64,000 bases of DNA from Symbiodinium natans (lineage: Eukaryota > Sar > Dinophyceae > Suessiales > Symbiodiniaceae): contig CAJNDS010000576.1 in assembly GCA_905221605.1 (NCBI GenBank), positions 1 to 64,000 of the forward strand, given 5' to 3'. The position numbers and the translations under genes are program-made. Shown here piece by piece: positions 30,148 through 42,515 of this stretch. The notes under the pieces are model-generated. The model did no database searches and was not told where the DNA came from. It was given only the letters and a program-made list of their open reading frames with translations. The stretch's first letter is position 1. Each line of letters opens with the position of its first letter.

Positions 30148-30768
30148 ATGCACCCGGAGATATTCTCCAGAAGCCAATCAGCAGCCGGCAGATTTTCAGA
30201 CCGGCTTCAGTTCTCGAGGGGAGTGAGATCTGAAAGCATCTTTGCGACAACTTCAATCTGGTGGCCTCTGTACGATCAAGGCATGGTACTTTCTGGCACT
30301 CAGCCCTCATGCACTAGTCCTGAGCTCGCCCAGCTCTACGAAGTTACCTCGCGAGCAGCAGGGTCTGGGGTTTGGGGAGAGTCCTGGAAATTCGACGCAG
30401 AGAGATGTCAGAGATGTGTAGCCGTGGCCTGCTGGACCAGAATGGTACGGCCCGAACTTCTCTGCGATCCTGGGCAGGCAAGGCCAGCAACAGCGGCTGT
30501 TGACATCTCCTGGTGCTTCGGCCAGGTCATTGCAAAGACTGTTAGACATTCCAATTACTGCGTGCAAAGACTTGCAAGGTTCGTGTTTGTGTCCCCTGTA
30601 TCATCAAACATGTTCAGGCCGTGTCCCCAGAGCTTTCGCTTCTTTGCAAGTGAGGGCTTCCTAATCACTGATGGGCAGTGGGTTCCGATCTGTTCATGCC
30701 GGAATACCAGAGAAAGGCCTGAGGCCTTTTTCTCTTCCCTGCTGAGCTTGGCGGTGCAATCTTTTTAA
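30148..30768 (+). CDS. Long open frame of 206 codons, unknown
   Basis: Plus frame open to TAA at 30,768. The middle contains SPELAQLYEVTSRAAGSGVW and ATAAVDISWCFGQVIAKTV, and the end has FFASEGFLITDGQWVPICSC. The product is Cys-, Trp- and Ser-rich with no domain that I recognise. It is one of the few frames above 200 codons outside low-complexity sequence. The minus strand has shorter open frames. Confidence 0.3.
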   Translation: MHPEIFSRSQSAAGRFSDRLQFSRGVRSESIFATTSIWWPLYDQGMVLSGTQPSCTSPELAQLYEVTSRAAGSGVWGESWKFDAERCQRCVAVACWTRMVRPELLCDPGQARPATAAVDISWCFGQVIAKTVRHSNYCVQRLARFVFVSPVSSNMFRPCPQSFRFFASEGFLITDGQWVPICSCRNTRERPEAFFSSLLSLAVQSF

Positions 30769-31168
30769 ACCCCAGGCTGGAGACACGGACTTGACATGGT
30801 TGTCGCTTATGACCAAAAAGGGTTTTCTGTGCCAGGCACGAGCTGTCGACCAATTTGGATATTTCTGCGCGGCCTCATTGGCGTTTCAGGAGTGCTACCC
30901 TTGCAACATTCGTTCTTCTGTTCTTCCTGAATCTTTTTGGTGAACCTCGTCCATCCATGGCCTTCACCCGTCCACGCCCTGGCCTACTGTGTCTGAGGAA
31001 TCCAAGATGAAACGAACGCACTACAATCTGCAAGATTGGCTATTGCACGGCTTGGCGTATCTTGGATCCCCACATCTATGATTGAAGCTTGGTGTTGATA
31101 TGGACAAGGAAATAAGGACGACCAATTGTTCATACCAGGCTCGTTTTGCTGCTTCGTTGGCATTTCAG

Positions 31169-31358
31169 CACCATGGGGACGTCCGTTTCGCCCGCTGCAG
31201 GATACCAGCCCTCACCAACTGGCGAGCCTCTGAAGCTGGAGAGCTGCAAGAGCGACCGACCGGAGGGCAAAATCCACAGCGCTACGCAACAGCGCAAATC
31301 AGTATTATCTCCGCCTCCAGACCCGTTGCCATCGTCAGGGCAACAAAATAAAACCTGG
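31169..31358 (+). CDS. Candidate first coding exon, Ser/Pro-rich
   Basis: A pyrimidine-rich tract ends in CGTTGGCATTTCAG (AG at 31,167-31,168). It is followed by CACC and an ATG at 31,173 in a favourable context (CACCATGGGG). The product reads MGTSVSPAAGYQPSPTGEPL, KLESCKSDRPEGKIHSATQQ and LSPPPDPLPSSGQQNKTW, polar and probably disordered. A donor could be GG then GTTCGG at 31,359. If the organism trans-splices a leader, an acceptor four bases before the ATG is what one would expect (inference). Downstream the frame stays open to 31,709 but looks less protein-like. Confidence 0.4.
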
Positions 31359-31894
31359 GTTCGGAGTGAGAAGCTGGTCGTGCAAACGCATTGCCCTCAT
31401 AAATGCTCTTTCCCAGGCTCTTTGTTCAATCTTGTTCTCTGTGAATATTGGGCAACAACCCGTGCGTTCTTGAAGCCAAGCACCCGCTCTCCGACCAGTA
31501 GGTGCCTTGCAGCTTGCAAAGCCATGCGCTCTCGAGGGACTAGTATGACAAAAGAGACAGGTCCTAGCTTCGGGCCATGGGGCGGGGCAGGCAAGACATT
31601 GCAACAGTCTTTTTGCGCAACCTCAAGCATGCAACTCTTGACCAGCCCTAGAAGGCTGAGCCGTAATCAACTGTTCCAAATCCAGGTGCCACCGGTGTCG
31701 TTCGCTTGACCAACGAATCGAACAGTCTGGGCCGCCAGTGGATTTAGCCTTCCAGATCAAGTGTCTCAATGAGAAGGCCCCGACCTCTCCCCTTTACAAA
31801 CTAAACCCCAAACAGTTCGCGGAGACAGCCGGCGCTCAGGGGTCTAAAGCTTCGGGCCTTAAGCCAAGCAGGCTAATTGGTGGGTCTCCTTTGT

Positions 31895-32569
31895 TTACGT
31901 TTTTTTTGCTGCTCCTGAGGATTTCCTGGGGAAAACAAAATCGCGCAAGTCGACTTGCCGCACCTGGGCCATCACTCTGACAAGCAGCCGCCAGCCGCTT
32001 CTCAATGTTGAACGGCCGGCTCTGAACAGTGCAGCAAGCAGCACGTCCTCCCCTTTCTCCCCCCTTTTCATCACCCCTATCTCCCTCTCCCGATGCAGCC
32101 AGGAAACAGGTTTCCGCCAGGTTGGAACCTCCTGGCGCGCTTGCAGCACACAGGGAAACGCAAGAACCAGCGCCCGGTTGCCACACTTTTTGCCACAAAC
32201 CCAAACCCATGCACGTGCAGCGGATGCACGGTCCAAAGCAGAGCTTGAGACATGTACGCAGGTCATTGACCATGAAGGCCATGAAGGCCGCGATCTTGCT
32301 GCTGGCTTCATGGCTGGCAATCGCCAGCTTGCCCCAACAGCGCCCGCCACATGTGCTGAACATCTAGACCTTAAAGCCCTATGACCAGCAATGAAGGCTA
32401 TGACGATAGAGACTTCAGCTGAGAGCCCAGCTTTTCGCAGCACGGCTACATGTCCGACATGTCTTGGCTTGCCTAAATTCGAGCTCCCTTCTCCATGGAT
32501 GTGCCCAGTGCCCAGCCTGCACCTATCAACTATCGCTACATCCATGCCGACATGCAATGTCGACACCAT
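31895..32569 (-). CDS. Long open frame of 224 codons, unknown
   Basis: Minus frame from an ATG at 32,569 (in GACATTGCATGTC context) to a stop at 31,895. Segments include MVSTLHVGMDVAIVDRCRLG, KPRHVGHVAVLRKAGLSAEV and a final basic RQVDLRDFVFPRKSSGAAKK. It is Val/Arg/Ala-rich with no recognised domain. A plus-strand frame over the same bases contains MKAMKAAILLLASWLAIAS (from 32,272), which looks like a signal peptide but stops after 31 residues. The two readings compete. Confidence 0.3.
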   Translation of the reverse strand: MVSTLHVGMDVAIVDRCRLGTGHIHGEGSSNLGKPRHVGHVAVLRKAGLSAEVSIVIAFIAGHRALRSRCSAHVAGAVGASWRLPAMKPAARSRPSWPSWSMTCVHVSSSALDRASAARAWVWVCGKKCGNRALVLAFPCVLQARQEVPTWRKPVSWLHREREIGVMKRGEKGEDVLLAALFRAGRSTLRSGWRLLVRVMAQVRQVDLRDFVFPRKSSGAAKKT

Positions 32570-33710
32570 TCCGGACTCCGGACCTTGTCATCCGATAGGT
32601 AGGAGCCCGGGAGCTGTGCAAGCAGCTTCTTGAGAGACCTCGGCTGAGAGCGCCCCAAATGCGCGTTCAAGTCACAGCAAGGATAATCAGAAACGGCGGC
32701 GAAACAGAAGGCAGAAAGTAAAGGAGAAGGGCTAAGCAAGAAGCAAGGCATCCGAAGGTGGAAAGCAAGAATTAAGAAGAAGCATTTCGCACCCCAGAGC
32801 AGCGCCAAGCACCAAGTGAGTACGGGCGGCGCAGAAGCACTTGGAACCTGGCCTCCCTGGCACATGTGGCGTGACTCTGAGCAGTTTACATGATTCATGC
32901 GCATTGACTGCATTGACGGCTAGACTCCAGACACAAGCGAAGGAAAGGCCCAAGTTCGTTGAGAGGGAAATGCCCCTTGTAGCCATACCAGACATTACCA
33001 GACACCAAACCAACTGTTCACAAACTTGCACATGAAGCTGACAGGATTTTGGAAGAGCGGAGGTGCAGAGCTATGTGTGCACATCAAGCCCGAAGCCCAT
33101 CCCCAGAATCCAAAAACCTGGAAGAAGACGTCCAACTTGTTGTCGGTGTCCAAAAGCTTGCGGTAACAGACCTGGACCCAGTATGCACGAATCGCAAATT
33201 TTGCTCGAAAGCTCTGAGTTTGCTCACCCCCTCGAACCCGAACCTGTCTGAGTTTCTAAGCCTTGCCTGTGACCGGGGAGACTCTCAGGAGGCTAGGGAG
33301 ACAGTCTTACCCGAAACCAACTCTATACAATTACAGTCGGCGACATGTAACTGTAACTGATCTCTGTTACACTTCAGCGTAGATCGTCGAGCCGGGCCGC
33401 GGTGAACGGCAGTGTGCTGACCGGGAAATGCTGTATGTTCGAACATCCTCCTCGAAAGCCACGCCTACTTTCGATTTTCAGGGCCTCCGAAATGAAGGCA
33501 TCAAATACGGCCCGTTTCATGCGTGCGCTGATGTCGCGGCTGGCGTGCATCATTTTGTTGAGGAGGAGGCTCTCTGGTGCAGGCAGCACTGAGCGCCGAC
33601 AGGCGCCGATGGCGAACTCAAGCAAGTGACTCTATTTGTTTTGAGTCGGACAGCAAAGACGCTGTAAGGACAGGTGGCAGGTCTGCAGACTAACTGGCTG
33701 TCGGCAAGAA

Positions 33711-34259
33711 GTGGGGATGACTGTCATAACAAGCCGGACTCCTCTTTGGGTGGGTACGTTTATGCTGCGAGTGTTCCGAAAACGCTGGATACCGCACTTC
33801 TTGATTTTCAATCATGGCCCAGTATTTGTGACGTTTCTGGAGCAACCCTTCAAACAACATGCTCAAAACATTGGTGCGGTTTGCTTGCTTGCCGACTCTG
33901 GCAACGCTCAGTCCAAGAAACATGCTAACACGTCTGTATGGCAAGTTCTTGCATTGGCGGACGCCACGGCCCAGTCAACGTTGACGTATGGAACTGGAAG
34001 GTACGTCAACGTGCCAAAACGAAATAGCTTTACAGGCATTGAATCAAACCAAGCTTTCTGCCGTCCAACCGAAATAGGTCAAATAGGTGCACGAAACCAC
34101 AGGCGAAACCACAGGCGAACTCCAGCATCTTTAGCTGGTCATGTGTTTTCGTACTTGTTCTGGCGATGCAAAACAACTCCGCAAAGCTGCGCGTTGCAAC
34201 CGTGCCTTGACATAGGCATAGGCCCGTATGTCACACTATTGCACCATATGTCACACTGA
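33711..34259 (+). CDS. Open frame of 182 codons, unknown
   Basis: Plus frame open from 33,711 (ATG) to TGA at 34,259. The central part (NIGAVCLLADSGNAQSKKHA, then TSVWQVLALADATAQSTLTY) is protein-like. The ends are less so, with a short duplicated NHRRNHRR from a tandem CACAGGCGAAAC. No domain recognised. Confidence 0.25.
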   Translation: MGMTVITSRTPLWVGTFMLRVFRKRWIPHFLIFNHGPVFVTFLEQPFKQHAQNIGAVCLLADSGNAQSKKHANTSVWQVLALADATAQSTLTYGTGRYVNVPKRNSFTGIESNQAFCRPTEIGQIGARNHRRNHRRTPASLAGHVFSYLFWRCKTTPQSCALQPCLDIGIGPYVTLLHHMSH

Positions 34260-37200
34260 TCCGCTGCTCGCCTTCACGTCCACCTCACTGTCGAACTGCA
34301 CCATTAGCGCCCCAAAGCGTCCATCCTCCAGGGCTTCAAAATCCCAACAATATGGTGAGCGTGGAGGCGTTTGAAGCGGGAGCGCATTTCACCGAACTTT
34401 TTTGTTTTGCAGCAAGCACCCGAAACACCAGAGGCTGAAGCATGCACGGGACTTGACGGCGCTCAAGCTGTGTTTTGAAGCTGGCTTTTAAAGGGAGGCC
34501 TCCCTCAATGTCTCTCAAGTTAGCTTCCCGTCAACTGCGTGTATGACTTTTTCTTCTGAGGCGCTAAGGTGCACACGGGACCCTCTGCGAGCACGCTTGT
34601 GAGCCCAACCCCCCCAACCAGCTCCAAGCAACAAGAACCACAGCATGGTCTCGACGTGTAAATGTGCAAAAACACGACGTGTAGAGGCGTCGCATCTCAA
34701 TGTTCTTGGTGTAGAGTGACCTTTGAAAACGATTCCTGGAACTGGTACCATCCCTGTTAGTGTAGTTTCACGGTCTCCTGGCTCAAGCGCATCGGCTCAG
34801 CAGTGAGGGGCAATCGCCGCTAACTGGCGTCGTTTGTGCGTCATTTCTGTTGAATCGGACTCCGAGGCTTCAACTTCGAAGAAACCAAGCCCTTGTGAAT
34901 CGTGCAAGAAGGGTGCCTAAAGGGATTGGCATGGCTTCAAGGTTTCGCCTCCTTGCAAGGTCACTGCTTCCGCTGAGCTTTGAGTGCGGTAGCGGTGATT
35001 ATTGGCGTTGACTTTCCGGGCATTGATGCTGAGTTCCCTGTTTAAAGGCGAACACGTGTTCGCACGGTACCTTGAGCTTCGCTGTGCGGTCAGTGGGTCA
35101 GTTTTTAGGTGTTTCGTGGAAACCTTTATGTGTAGTCTTTAGTGGCTTCAGTTCCTGTGCTTGCCTTGCGCACGGCAAGGAGTACCTCGCTCCCCCAAAA
35201 GCCTGCTCCAAGGCAAATGATTTCGTTGTGTGGCCTAACCAGCGGCTGCTCCAGGGATTTAAGGATGCTGGCGTGTTCCCACCCTTTGTCGGAGTTTGCC
35301 GACGTAGTGCGTGCAGGCGCCGGTTGAGCCTGCATTGAGCCTGCTATGTCGTGGGTTCTAGACTTGGTTGGCGTTCCTTTCCTCGGGGTGGCCCCGACAG
35401 GGCTGATGCTGCTGGAGGGCCGCAACCAGAAGGCAACAATGCCCCTCTTCGCCAATTTGTTCGAATGAAAAATAGCGGACAAATTGAAGACAAATTCGCG
35501 AAAAGATCACGAACATTTCGCGAACAAAGAACTCGAGTTTAAATTCCCTGGTGTGTGTCCCAGGAAGTACAATGCACGCGCCTCTTAACTCTAGTAGGGA
35601 GGTCGGCCCAGAGGGGTTCCTCTGTAGTTATAGGGTTGGAACAGCGAGCCAGCCGGAGCCAACTCGAAACTCGGGAAGAAAAACAACGTGGTCTGTCTCT
35701 CCACTCCTTGTCAGTGGTGTCCGGCGATCGGCCATAGTAGCCTAGGGTTGCTGTGCTGGGCACGCATACTTGGCGTTCAAGGGTCGATGCTTGTGAGGCA
35801 CATGTGCCCGGCAAGGCATGAGCCACGCAAGTATCCCGAAATCATCGACCCAACTTCTGTAGAGAGGCTCAGAGAACAAAACCCGGGCGGTTCACGACGG
35901 TGGCCTCTGCTTTGCTGTATTTTACAATCTATGCACAAGTGCAAGTCTTCAGGAACTCTGTTAGCTACAAGTTCTTCCTTCGTCACAGTCTTTGTCCGCC
36001 CATGGCCCTCCAGCTTTGGCCATGGGGCTCTTCCCCACACCCCAGAGCTGGGCATCTGCCAAAGGAGCGCCCTTGCCATCCATGATCAGTCCTCTTTAAG
36101 GCTTTTCTGTGTTTGGGAGCTTGTGACTCGTGACAGTGCAGCGATCGGAAGAAAACCCTAGTTTTTTCTATAAGATGTTCCTGGAGTCGGGTTTGCAGGG
36201 TCTTCCTGCACCGGATGCTCCCGGAACTACCACAATAGGATACCACGCAACGTTCTGGAAATGGTTGGCAGATTTCTGGATTCGTACAGATGCGTTTGAC
36301 TCGATCCTCGATGGCCTGCTGGGACGATGCTTCCCTTGGCGCGCCTAACAGGCCTGCAGGTTCTGTTGCCTGGAGACAACCCCATTCCTGGTCAGAAATA
36401 GCAACTCCTCGTAGACTTCATCTGAGACTTTACGCTGCCAAATCCCGAGAACTTGATCTCAAAGAGTTCCATCAAAGCCCCCCCCCCCCCCGCCTTTGAA
36501 CATGACCGCTAGGGTTGGAGAGGAGTATGCCATGTCGATGTTCCAGTAGCCGAGTTTCCTTCGAGGTGCACAGTGGCCACACTCGTGTTGATTCTTAGCT
36601 TCAAAGCCGCAAGGACTGTCATTGCTCCGCATAGTTCGCCCAGTCATGCAGGCACGACGCGCGAACCAAGTAAGACATGAAGCACTCACAAGTATTGACG
36701 TGCTCAGCAACCCCCTAGAGGACCTAGAACCTTAAACCTTCTTCAATGCAACGCAAACTGGCTTGAAGGCATGTCGAGATCTGTGCTTACTGTGACTTTC
36801 TGAAGCCTGCTCACTGATTTGCGAAAACCAGACCCCTGATGTCCGCCTTCAAACTACATCATTCTTCCCTGATGACATCTTGTCGAAGCACGACACAGGG
36901 GCCGCAAGCGATTTGGTGCCCTCTGCCACGAGCCTCTGCTGGAACTCCTGCGCAAGTGTCGACGTGCTGAAGTTTAAGATCAGTTTCCGGCATGCATTCG
37001 GTCATCAGTTCATCTGTTTGTTGGCACATGATGTTTCAGTCGGACTCGGGAATCATCTCCAACAAACAGATTTCCCACGTCTCTAGTCCTCGGCTGACAT
37101 CCAAGATTTCTCCACCTCAAGTCTGGTTCACATCAAGAATGAGGCACCAAAACGAAACCCATGGCCAACTCAATTAATCCGGTTTTGATCTTTGGAGAAC

Positions 37201-37360
37201 CGACGTAAAAGTGAGCCATGCCCAAACTTCTTGTACCCATCAAGCTGGTGCGTTCATAGGGCGCCTGGTTGGAGCTGTTTTTGATTCGCTGCGGGCCTTC
37301 TTTTTCCCCAGTCACCTTAATTTCCTTTGCGAGGCACCTGACACTGCATAGCACAACTTC
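34260..37360. other. No gene supported
   Basis: Three kilobases of mixed sequence with only short overlapping frames, the best about 157 codons at 35,688-36,161 and not protein-like. A C-run (36,480-36,491) is the only striking simple sequence. I recognise no RNA gene or mobile element. Confidence 0.4.
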
Positions 37361-37369
37361 GATTGGGAC

Positions 37370-38227
37370 TTGAATTATTGGGTTGAGCGAAACATGAAAC
37401 CACGACGCTTGCAGGTCCCCGTAGCCCTAGAGGCAAAGGTCCACATGCCAACGGTTTCCCGGCCTTTGTGGGATCAAACCCCTTCTCTCGATAAGCCTGC
37501 AAACAGGTTGGCAGACTGCAAGGCAACATGCATCGAACGCTTTGGTTGCTCCATCTGTGCAATTTGCAGTGGGGTTTGGGCGCATGATGTTCAGGATGGC
37601 ATGACATGGAAATGTAGACATCTTCCGAATCGTTCTTCGTGCTACGTAGCTTGTACATACGTAGGTCCAAAGGATTACTCAAAAGTCTCAAAAGGACTTC
37701 CACGGCTGACTGTGCAAACATGGTTGGTTTTTGCTTCTGTTAAGGGCTTCGGGGCTAGCAAGTTCCTGCAGGGTTTCTGCGAAGAGTGCCCTTCAAGGGG
37801 TTTCATACGCACACGCTTTCCAGGCAACATGGCAACGCACCTTTCCAAAATATGGTTTGCCGGTGACTGCTTGAAAGTTGTTGCTGCAGATACTGTGCTG
37901 CAAACCCAATCCATTAACCGCCCGAATCCCCGTCCCGAACCACAGCCTTCTTCCCTTTCCTCTTCCTGGGTGCCCGAACTCCGCCTGTGTCCTCGACCTC
38001 TGTCACCTCTCAGCTGCAGAATCTCACAGGGGAGGTCCAGTTTTCTTCGTTCTTTTGCGCGGAAAATAGATCTACTGATACGAGCTGAATCAACAAGGAT
38101 GATAAGACCAGAACTGCAGACCCATGGCACCATGGGAGGCTTCGTGGTCCTCTGGAGAGAACACGTCGTGTTGGGATTGCTGCGACGGAGAACGGAAAGT
38201 GGCGGAGCAAAAAGGCTTGGGATTTGA
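37370..38227 (+). CDS. Longest non-repeat open frame (285 codons), strand uncertain
   Basis: Plus frame open from 37,370 to TGA at 38,227, longer than expected by chance. It is Cys-rich in the first half (CKATCIERFGCSICAICSG, then WKCRHLPNRSSCYVACTYVG) and Ser/Pro/Arg-rich later. The paired cysteines could suggest a small disulfide or metal-binding domain, but spacing matches no family I know. The minus strand is also open over 38,343-37,675. It contains a polar segment QLVTNGYTNFEQEGARGTEL near 38,300, after the possible acceptor TTACTGTGCCAAG. Either strand, or neither, may be coding. Confidence 0.3.
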   Translation: MNYWVERNMKPRRLQVPVALEAKVHMPTVSRPLWDQTPSLDKPANRLADCKATCIERFGCSICAICSGVWAHDVQDGMTWKCRHLPNRSSCYVACTYVGPKDYSKVSKGLPRLTVQTWLVFASVKGFGASKFLQGFCEECPSRGFIRTRFPGNMATHLSKIWFAGDCLKVVAADTVLQTQSINRPNPRPEPQPSSLSSSWVPELRLCPRPLSPLSCRISQGRSSFLRSFARKIDLLIRAESTRMIRPELQTHGTMGGFVVLWREHVVLGLLRRRTESGGAKRLGI

Positions 38228-38599
38228 AGCTTGAAGTTCGGTGCCTCGCGCACCCTCTTGTTCGAAGTTGGTGTAGCCATTGGTGACAAGCTGCGACTCC
38301 AAACTTGGCACAGTAAGAGGGAATGCCGCTTTTCGACTCTCACAGGAATGCAGCCTGTCGCGTTTGGCTGCTAGTTTGGGGTTTGGGCGACGACGTCGGG
38401 TGGCTTTTCAACAGGAGGCCGCGAGCAAATTGCCTTCTAGAGATGGCAACGTGTGAGCTCTATAGACCCCGCGTGTAAAAGCCTGAAAGTTAAACATATG
38501 AAACCGTACAACTTTGAGTATTTTATAGGCAGCCTCGAAGAACTAACTATTTGGCCGCAAGTCAGAATTTAATCATGTTGTGCACCCACAAAGTACAAA

Positions 38600-41042
38600 T
38601 TAAAAGGGCGCGTTCGTCACGACCGAGACCGACCGAGGGAGCACGTTGGGGGTCATGCGCCACAGCTTTCGACAGCCGGCTAACGCCACGCCTTGCGACC
38701 CAGTGAGAACCGCTCTGCGGGCGGAGGCCCCACGAGAGCCGCCTCCGTCCACTCAGCTCTTCGAAGATATTGTTACCAGCGAACAGCCCCTTTTTGTTGA
38801 GCCGACGTGGTCCGTAGCAATACTAGACATGTCGATCTGCAACAACACCTTCCGAGCCTCTTAGTGCAACCTAGAAGTACTGCACAGAGCTTTACCTCGC
38901 CCCCTGAGGCAAGCAGCCGACTCGTCAGAGTATCACCCGGGCAAATGGCTGGCAAATGATGAATCACGGTGCGTCAGAGCTGTAGGAGCTCTGACATGAG
39001 GCTGTAGCTCCTCGTTGTGCTGGCGTTTGTGTGTGGTTCCCGGTGTTTGACGTTCTTCTAGCTGTGAAACCAGGAAACGTGCCTTAAGTTGCAGATCCAA
39101 ATTTCTCCTAGGCTGCTCCAGGCCGGGAGGGCATCGACCACTTCGTGCTTTTGGATATGCGCCACCGGACCTCGTCATGTCGATTCCGGGTCACGCATCG
39201 GGTCAGCGCGGCCCAGAGAGCGTCCCCTCGCAGAGTCCTGGTCCTCGAGGCTCCCTCTTCCGCCTCTTCCGCAGTGTCATGCTGAGTCATGCTGAGGTTG
39301 AGCGGAGCTGCGCCTTTCGGTGGCGGCTGGCGGCGCGGCACACGCATCAAGCTAGCAGACTTGCCTCTTGACGCACGACCCAGCTGAGATCAATTGTCAA
39401 CACCTGCCCACGGCGATCAAAGAGCCTCATGTCCTGTGATGTTTAATTCCTTATGTCCAAAATCAAAAACATGGAGAAGATTCGGCTGGAATTCCGGGGG
39501 CCAGAAATCTCACAAAAAAAGCATAAAGAACAGAGCGAAAAAAACTCGAAAAACAAATAACGACAAGCGGCTGGAATGTCCACGGCCCGGAAAATGAAAA
39601 GCATGAAACGCATCACGAATAAACTAGAGTCACTTCATGTGGTATTTATATGTATTTCATTCATTTCAGCCTGTTTTTCCGCCATCTTTGCTCGGAGTTT
39701 TTGGTTTACCTTTTGACTTCTTCCGATGTTTTAGACTTCCCGCCTCTCCTGCGTTACTCCAGCCGAGTTTTTTTGTTTTGATTCTGATATTCGATTCTTT
39801 AAATTTCATTAGTGTCACGATGGACTTGCCGTGGAGGTGGATCCTCCAGCGTACCAGCCGAAGGGAACGGCTTCTGGAACCATGCGGCCATCTCGCGAGC
39901 CCACTGTAGACCGGTCTGTTTGGACATAGAACACAGAACCGCCCGTGCATGCAGTAGGCTACGCACGCATACACATGGGAAGAAGATGCTGTCAAGACCA
40001 CAAACACACGGCTCTTGCTTTGACAGCATCTGAAATGGATTAGCATTGCAACATCCCAGGCTGTGCACGAACAAGTCTTTCTGGATTCCTCTGCTGTTCT
40101 GTCAGAGTCTCTTGTCCGCCAACCGACCCCCGCTGGAGTGGGGGAGGCGTTAGTGAAAACCCATTCTGGGTCATCCGGCCATCGCCCCACCTTTTATGGC
40201 AGCGTCAGCACCGCCCCCACCGACCCCCCCCTCCCACCTTTTATGGCAGCGTCAGCACCGCGCCCACCGCCTCATCTGCACCCCCCTCTCATCACATCAT
40301 GCATAAAGCAGGGCGCCAGTGTTTTGAGGGCGAGCATCAGCAGCATCAGCAGGTCTTGGTGCTGCGGTGGCGGGGGGGTTTAGGGCAGCAGGACCTCCAA
40401 GGCCCTGTAACTACACCGTGGGCGAAGCTTGCTCGGGCGCCATCGTGGGCATTCCCGGCGGGCGCGCGCGCGCCGTTTGGAGGGCCTTGCCGGCACGCGT
40501 GCCTGCCTTCGTTTCACACTCCCGTCCTCCTGGGGGCGTTGCCCGCCCCTGGGCGCAGCCCCTTTAAATAAACCATTGAAGCACAGGCAAATTGAGGATG
40601 TGCAGGCTTGCCGTTCCGGAATGCACTCTCTTGGGGAATCATGCAGTGCGTCTACATGCCAGCAGCACCATAGTGTCCGAGGCATGAAAAGCAAGCAATG
40701 TCACCAAAACAAGCTGGCCTCGCGAGCTGTAGCACGCGAAGCATTTGGTGCCGGTTGACCTGCTGTGCTGAAACACCTCTAACCGTCACATGGGCCAGCA
40801 CTTGCATTCGTGCTTGCATTAGCATGCTTAGTCCAGGCCACCCTCCGGCTTGCTGTGCGGCTTGGCCCTATGCTGAAGGGTATTGAGGGAGAGAGCAGGC
40901 TGAAACTGCAATAAGGGCATAGCCACTTGAATCTTTCGGGCTTAGCGTCCATCGATGGCCATGTCCGACTCTTCCAGTTGCCACTTGCCAGAAGCCTCGT
41001 CGAAGCTCCACATCCTTTGTTGCAGGGGAGGCATCTCTACAA

Positions 41043-41082
<40 letters not shown>

Positions 41083-42300
41083 ATTTCAAAGCCTGACGCA
41101 AAGCAAGAGTCTCTGGAACTACGCCCAGCTTTGCAGCATTCGCCCGGGCTGTGGTGTGGATATCCAGAGTCACGCCTGTTCGGGCCAGTGGAGCTAGGCC
41201 CTCGGGTTGGCACCGGGTGTGTATTCTGAGCACTCGAGTCCTAGACTGAAGTTGGCTAAGGCTCATCTGTCAGCTGAAAGGATGCTGCTAGCTTTTTTTC
41301 GAGACTTGAGCATCACCAGTGACAGGAAGAAGCGTCGCAGAAGCTGGGCAACTTTTCTTGGAGCTGCTCGAATTGAATTGTCCTGCTCCCCCCTCTGGCC
41401 TTCCGAATCTTCACGGACTTCCAAGGATTCGCCCTTGCTGTCCACTGCACCAATCCAAGCAGCACCCAGGCCTCAAGCAAGGTGGAGGTTCTGATTATGT
41501 ATCGGCCGTGGGCTACACTCTCATGATGCCTCTTGCACACTCGAAGGTTCAGAAACAGGAGTAAGCTTGAAATTAGAGACGTGATCGCGTGCGCCTTCGA
41601 TTCATCGTTTAAATTATTGCGAGGACTCTCCCTCGCTCTGGGGCTGAATACAAGTTCAATAGCCAAACCTTCACCTCCATGACAGCCTCGTTTTCTCGCT
41701 CACGCAGTCTGTTTCCACCATGGCTGTTGGATTTTGTTGGCGAAGGTGACGTTGTACGAGTTGCAACCCTGTTTGTCAGAGGTGTTGAATTTAGGCTACT
41801 AGTACTGTTCAAGACTCAGAAACGAGGAGGTCCGGTCCGGACAGGACTATATGATAAGAAGAAGGGGAAGAAGCTCCCCAACCTCACTTCCCATTCCAAT
41901 GGCTTAAAAACTTAAGTCAAGGTGAAACCTTAACCTAACCTCCAGTCCCTTCGAATTGAAAGGAGCCGCTCTCCAGCATTACGCTTTCGCCACCGGCTCC
42001 CACAGCTGAGAAGTCGCCTGCGGAGACGTAGCTTTAGAGATCCTCATGCTCATCCTAAGGATCCGGAAGGAGGAAAGCTTGAACTGTGGCGTGGTAGTCA
42101 TGGCGTCTGATGGAAACGTACAGAATAGTCTCGAGCCATCGGCCCACAAGACTACGCAGTGGCTGCGCCTACAAAAGGCACATGGATTCGCAGTGGTCGA
42201 GCTGCTGAGCTGGACACTTGGGCTCGTAAGGCAAGCTCCGATAAATGATAAAGCAACCGACCAAACCTAACGTGAGGTACTCGCGGAGGTGGGTTGATAC
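38600..42300. other. No gene supported; two short tandem features
   Basis: A 47-bp direct duplication (CCACCTTTTATGGCAGCGTC... at 40,188 and 40,235), a CT microsatellite at 41,047-41,080, and A-rich patches at 39,500-39,560 whose wording recalls those at 7,103 and 8,620. Open frames up to 174 codons (40,190-39,666, minus) are not convincing. Confidence 0.4.
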
Positions 42301-42515
42301 GATCCGCGTGCAATGTACACCATGTGCATTGCGGGAGAAGTTGTGGCCGACGTGCGCCGCATGACAAACAGTAGTTTTTGCCACCCATGCTTGCCCATCC
42401 TAAGACTGTCAGAAGCGCCTGGCATAGAGGCCAAACTGGCGGGATCCGTAGCATCGATCACAGAAAGGCTGACCTCCAGATCGGGGGAGGTTGGGAAGTG
42501 GTGCCAGTATTCAAG

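Noticed and set aside
32272-32367. MKAMKAAILLLASWLAIAS, a signal-peptide-like start on plus
   Set aside because: The frame stops after 31 residues with no clear donor, and a longer minus frame covers the same bases; kept only as a remark.
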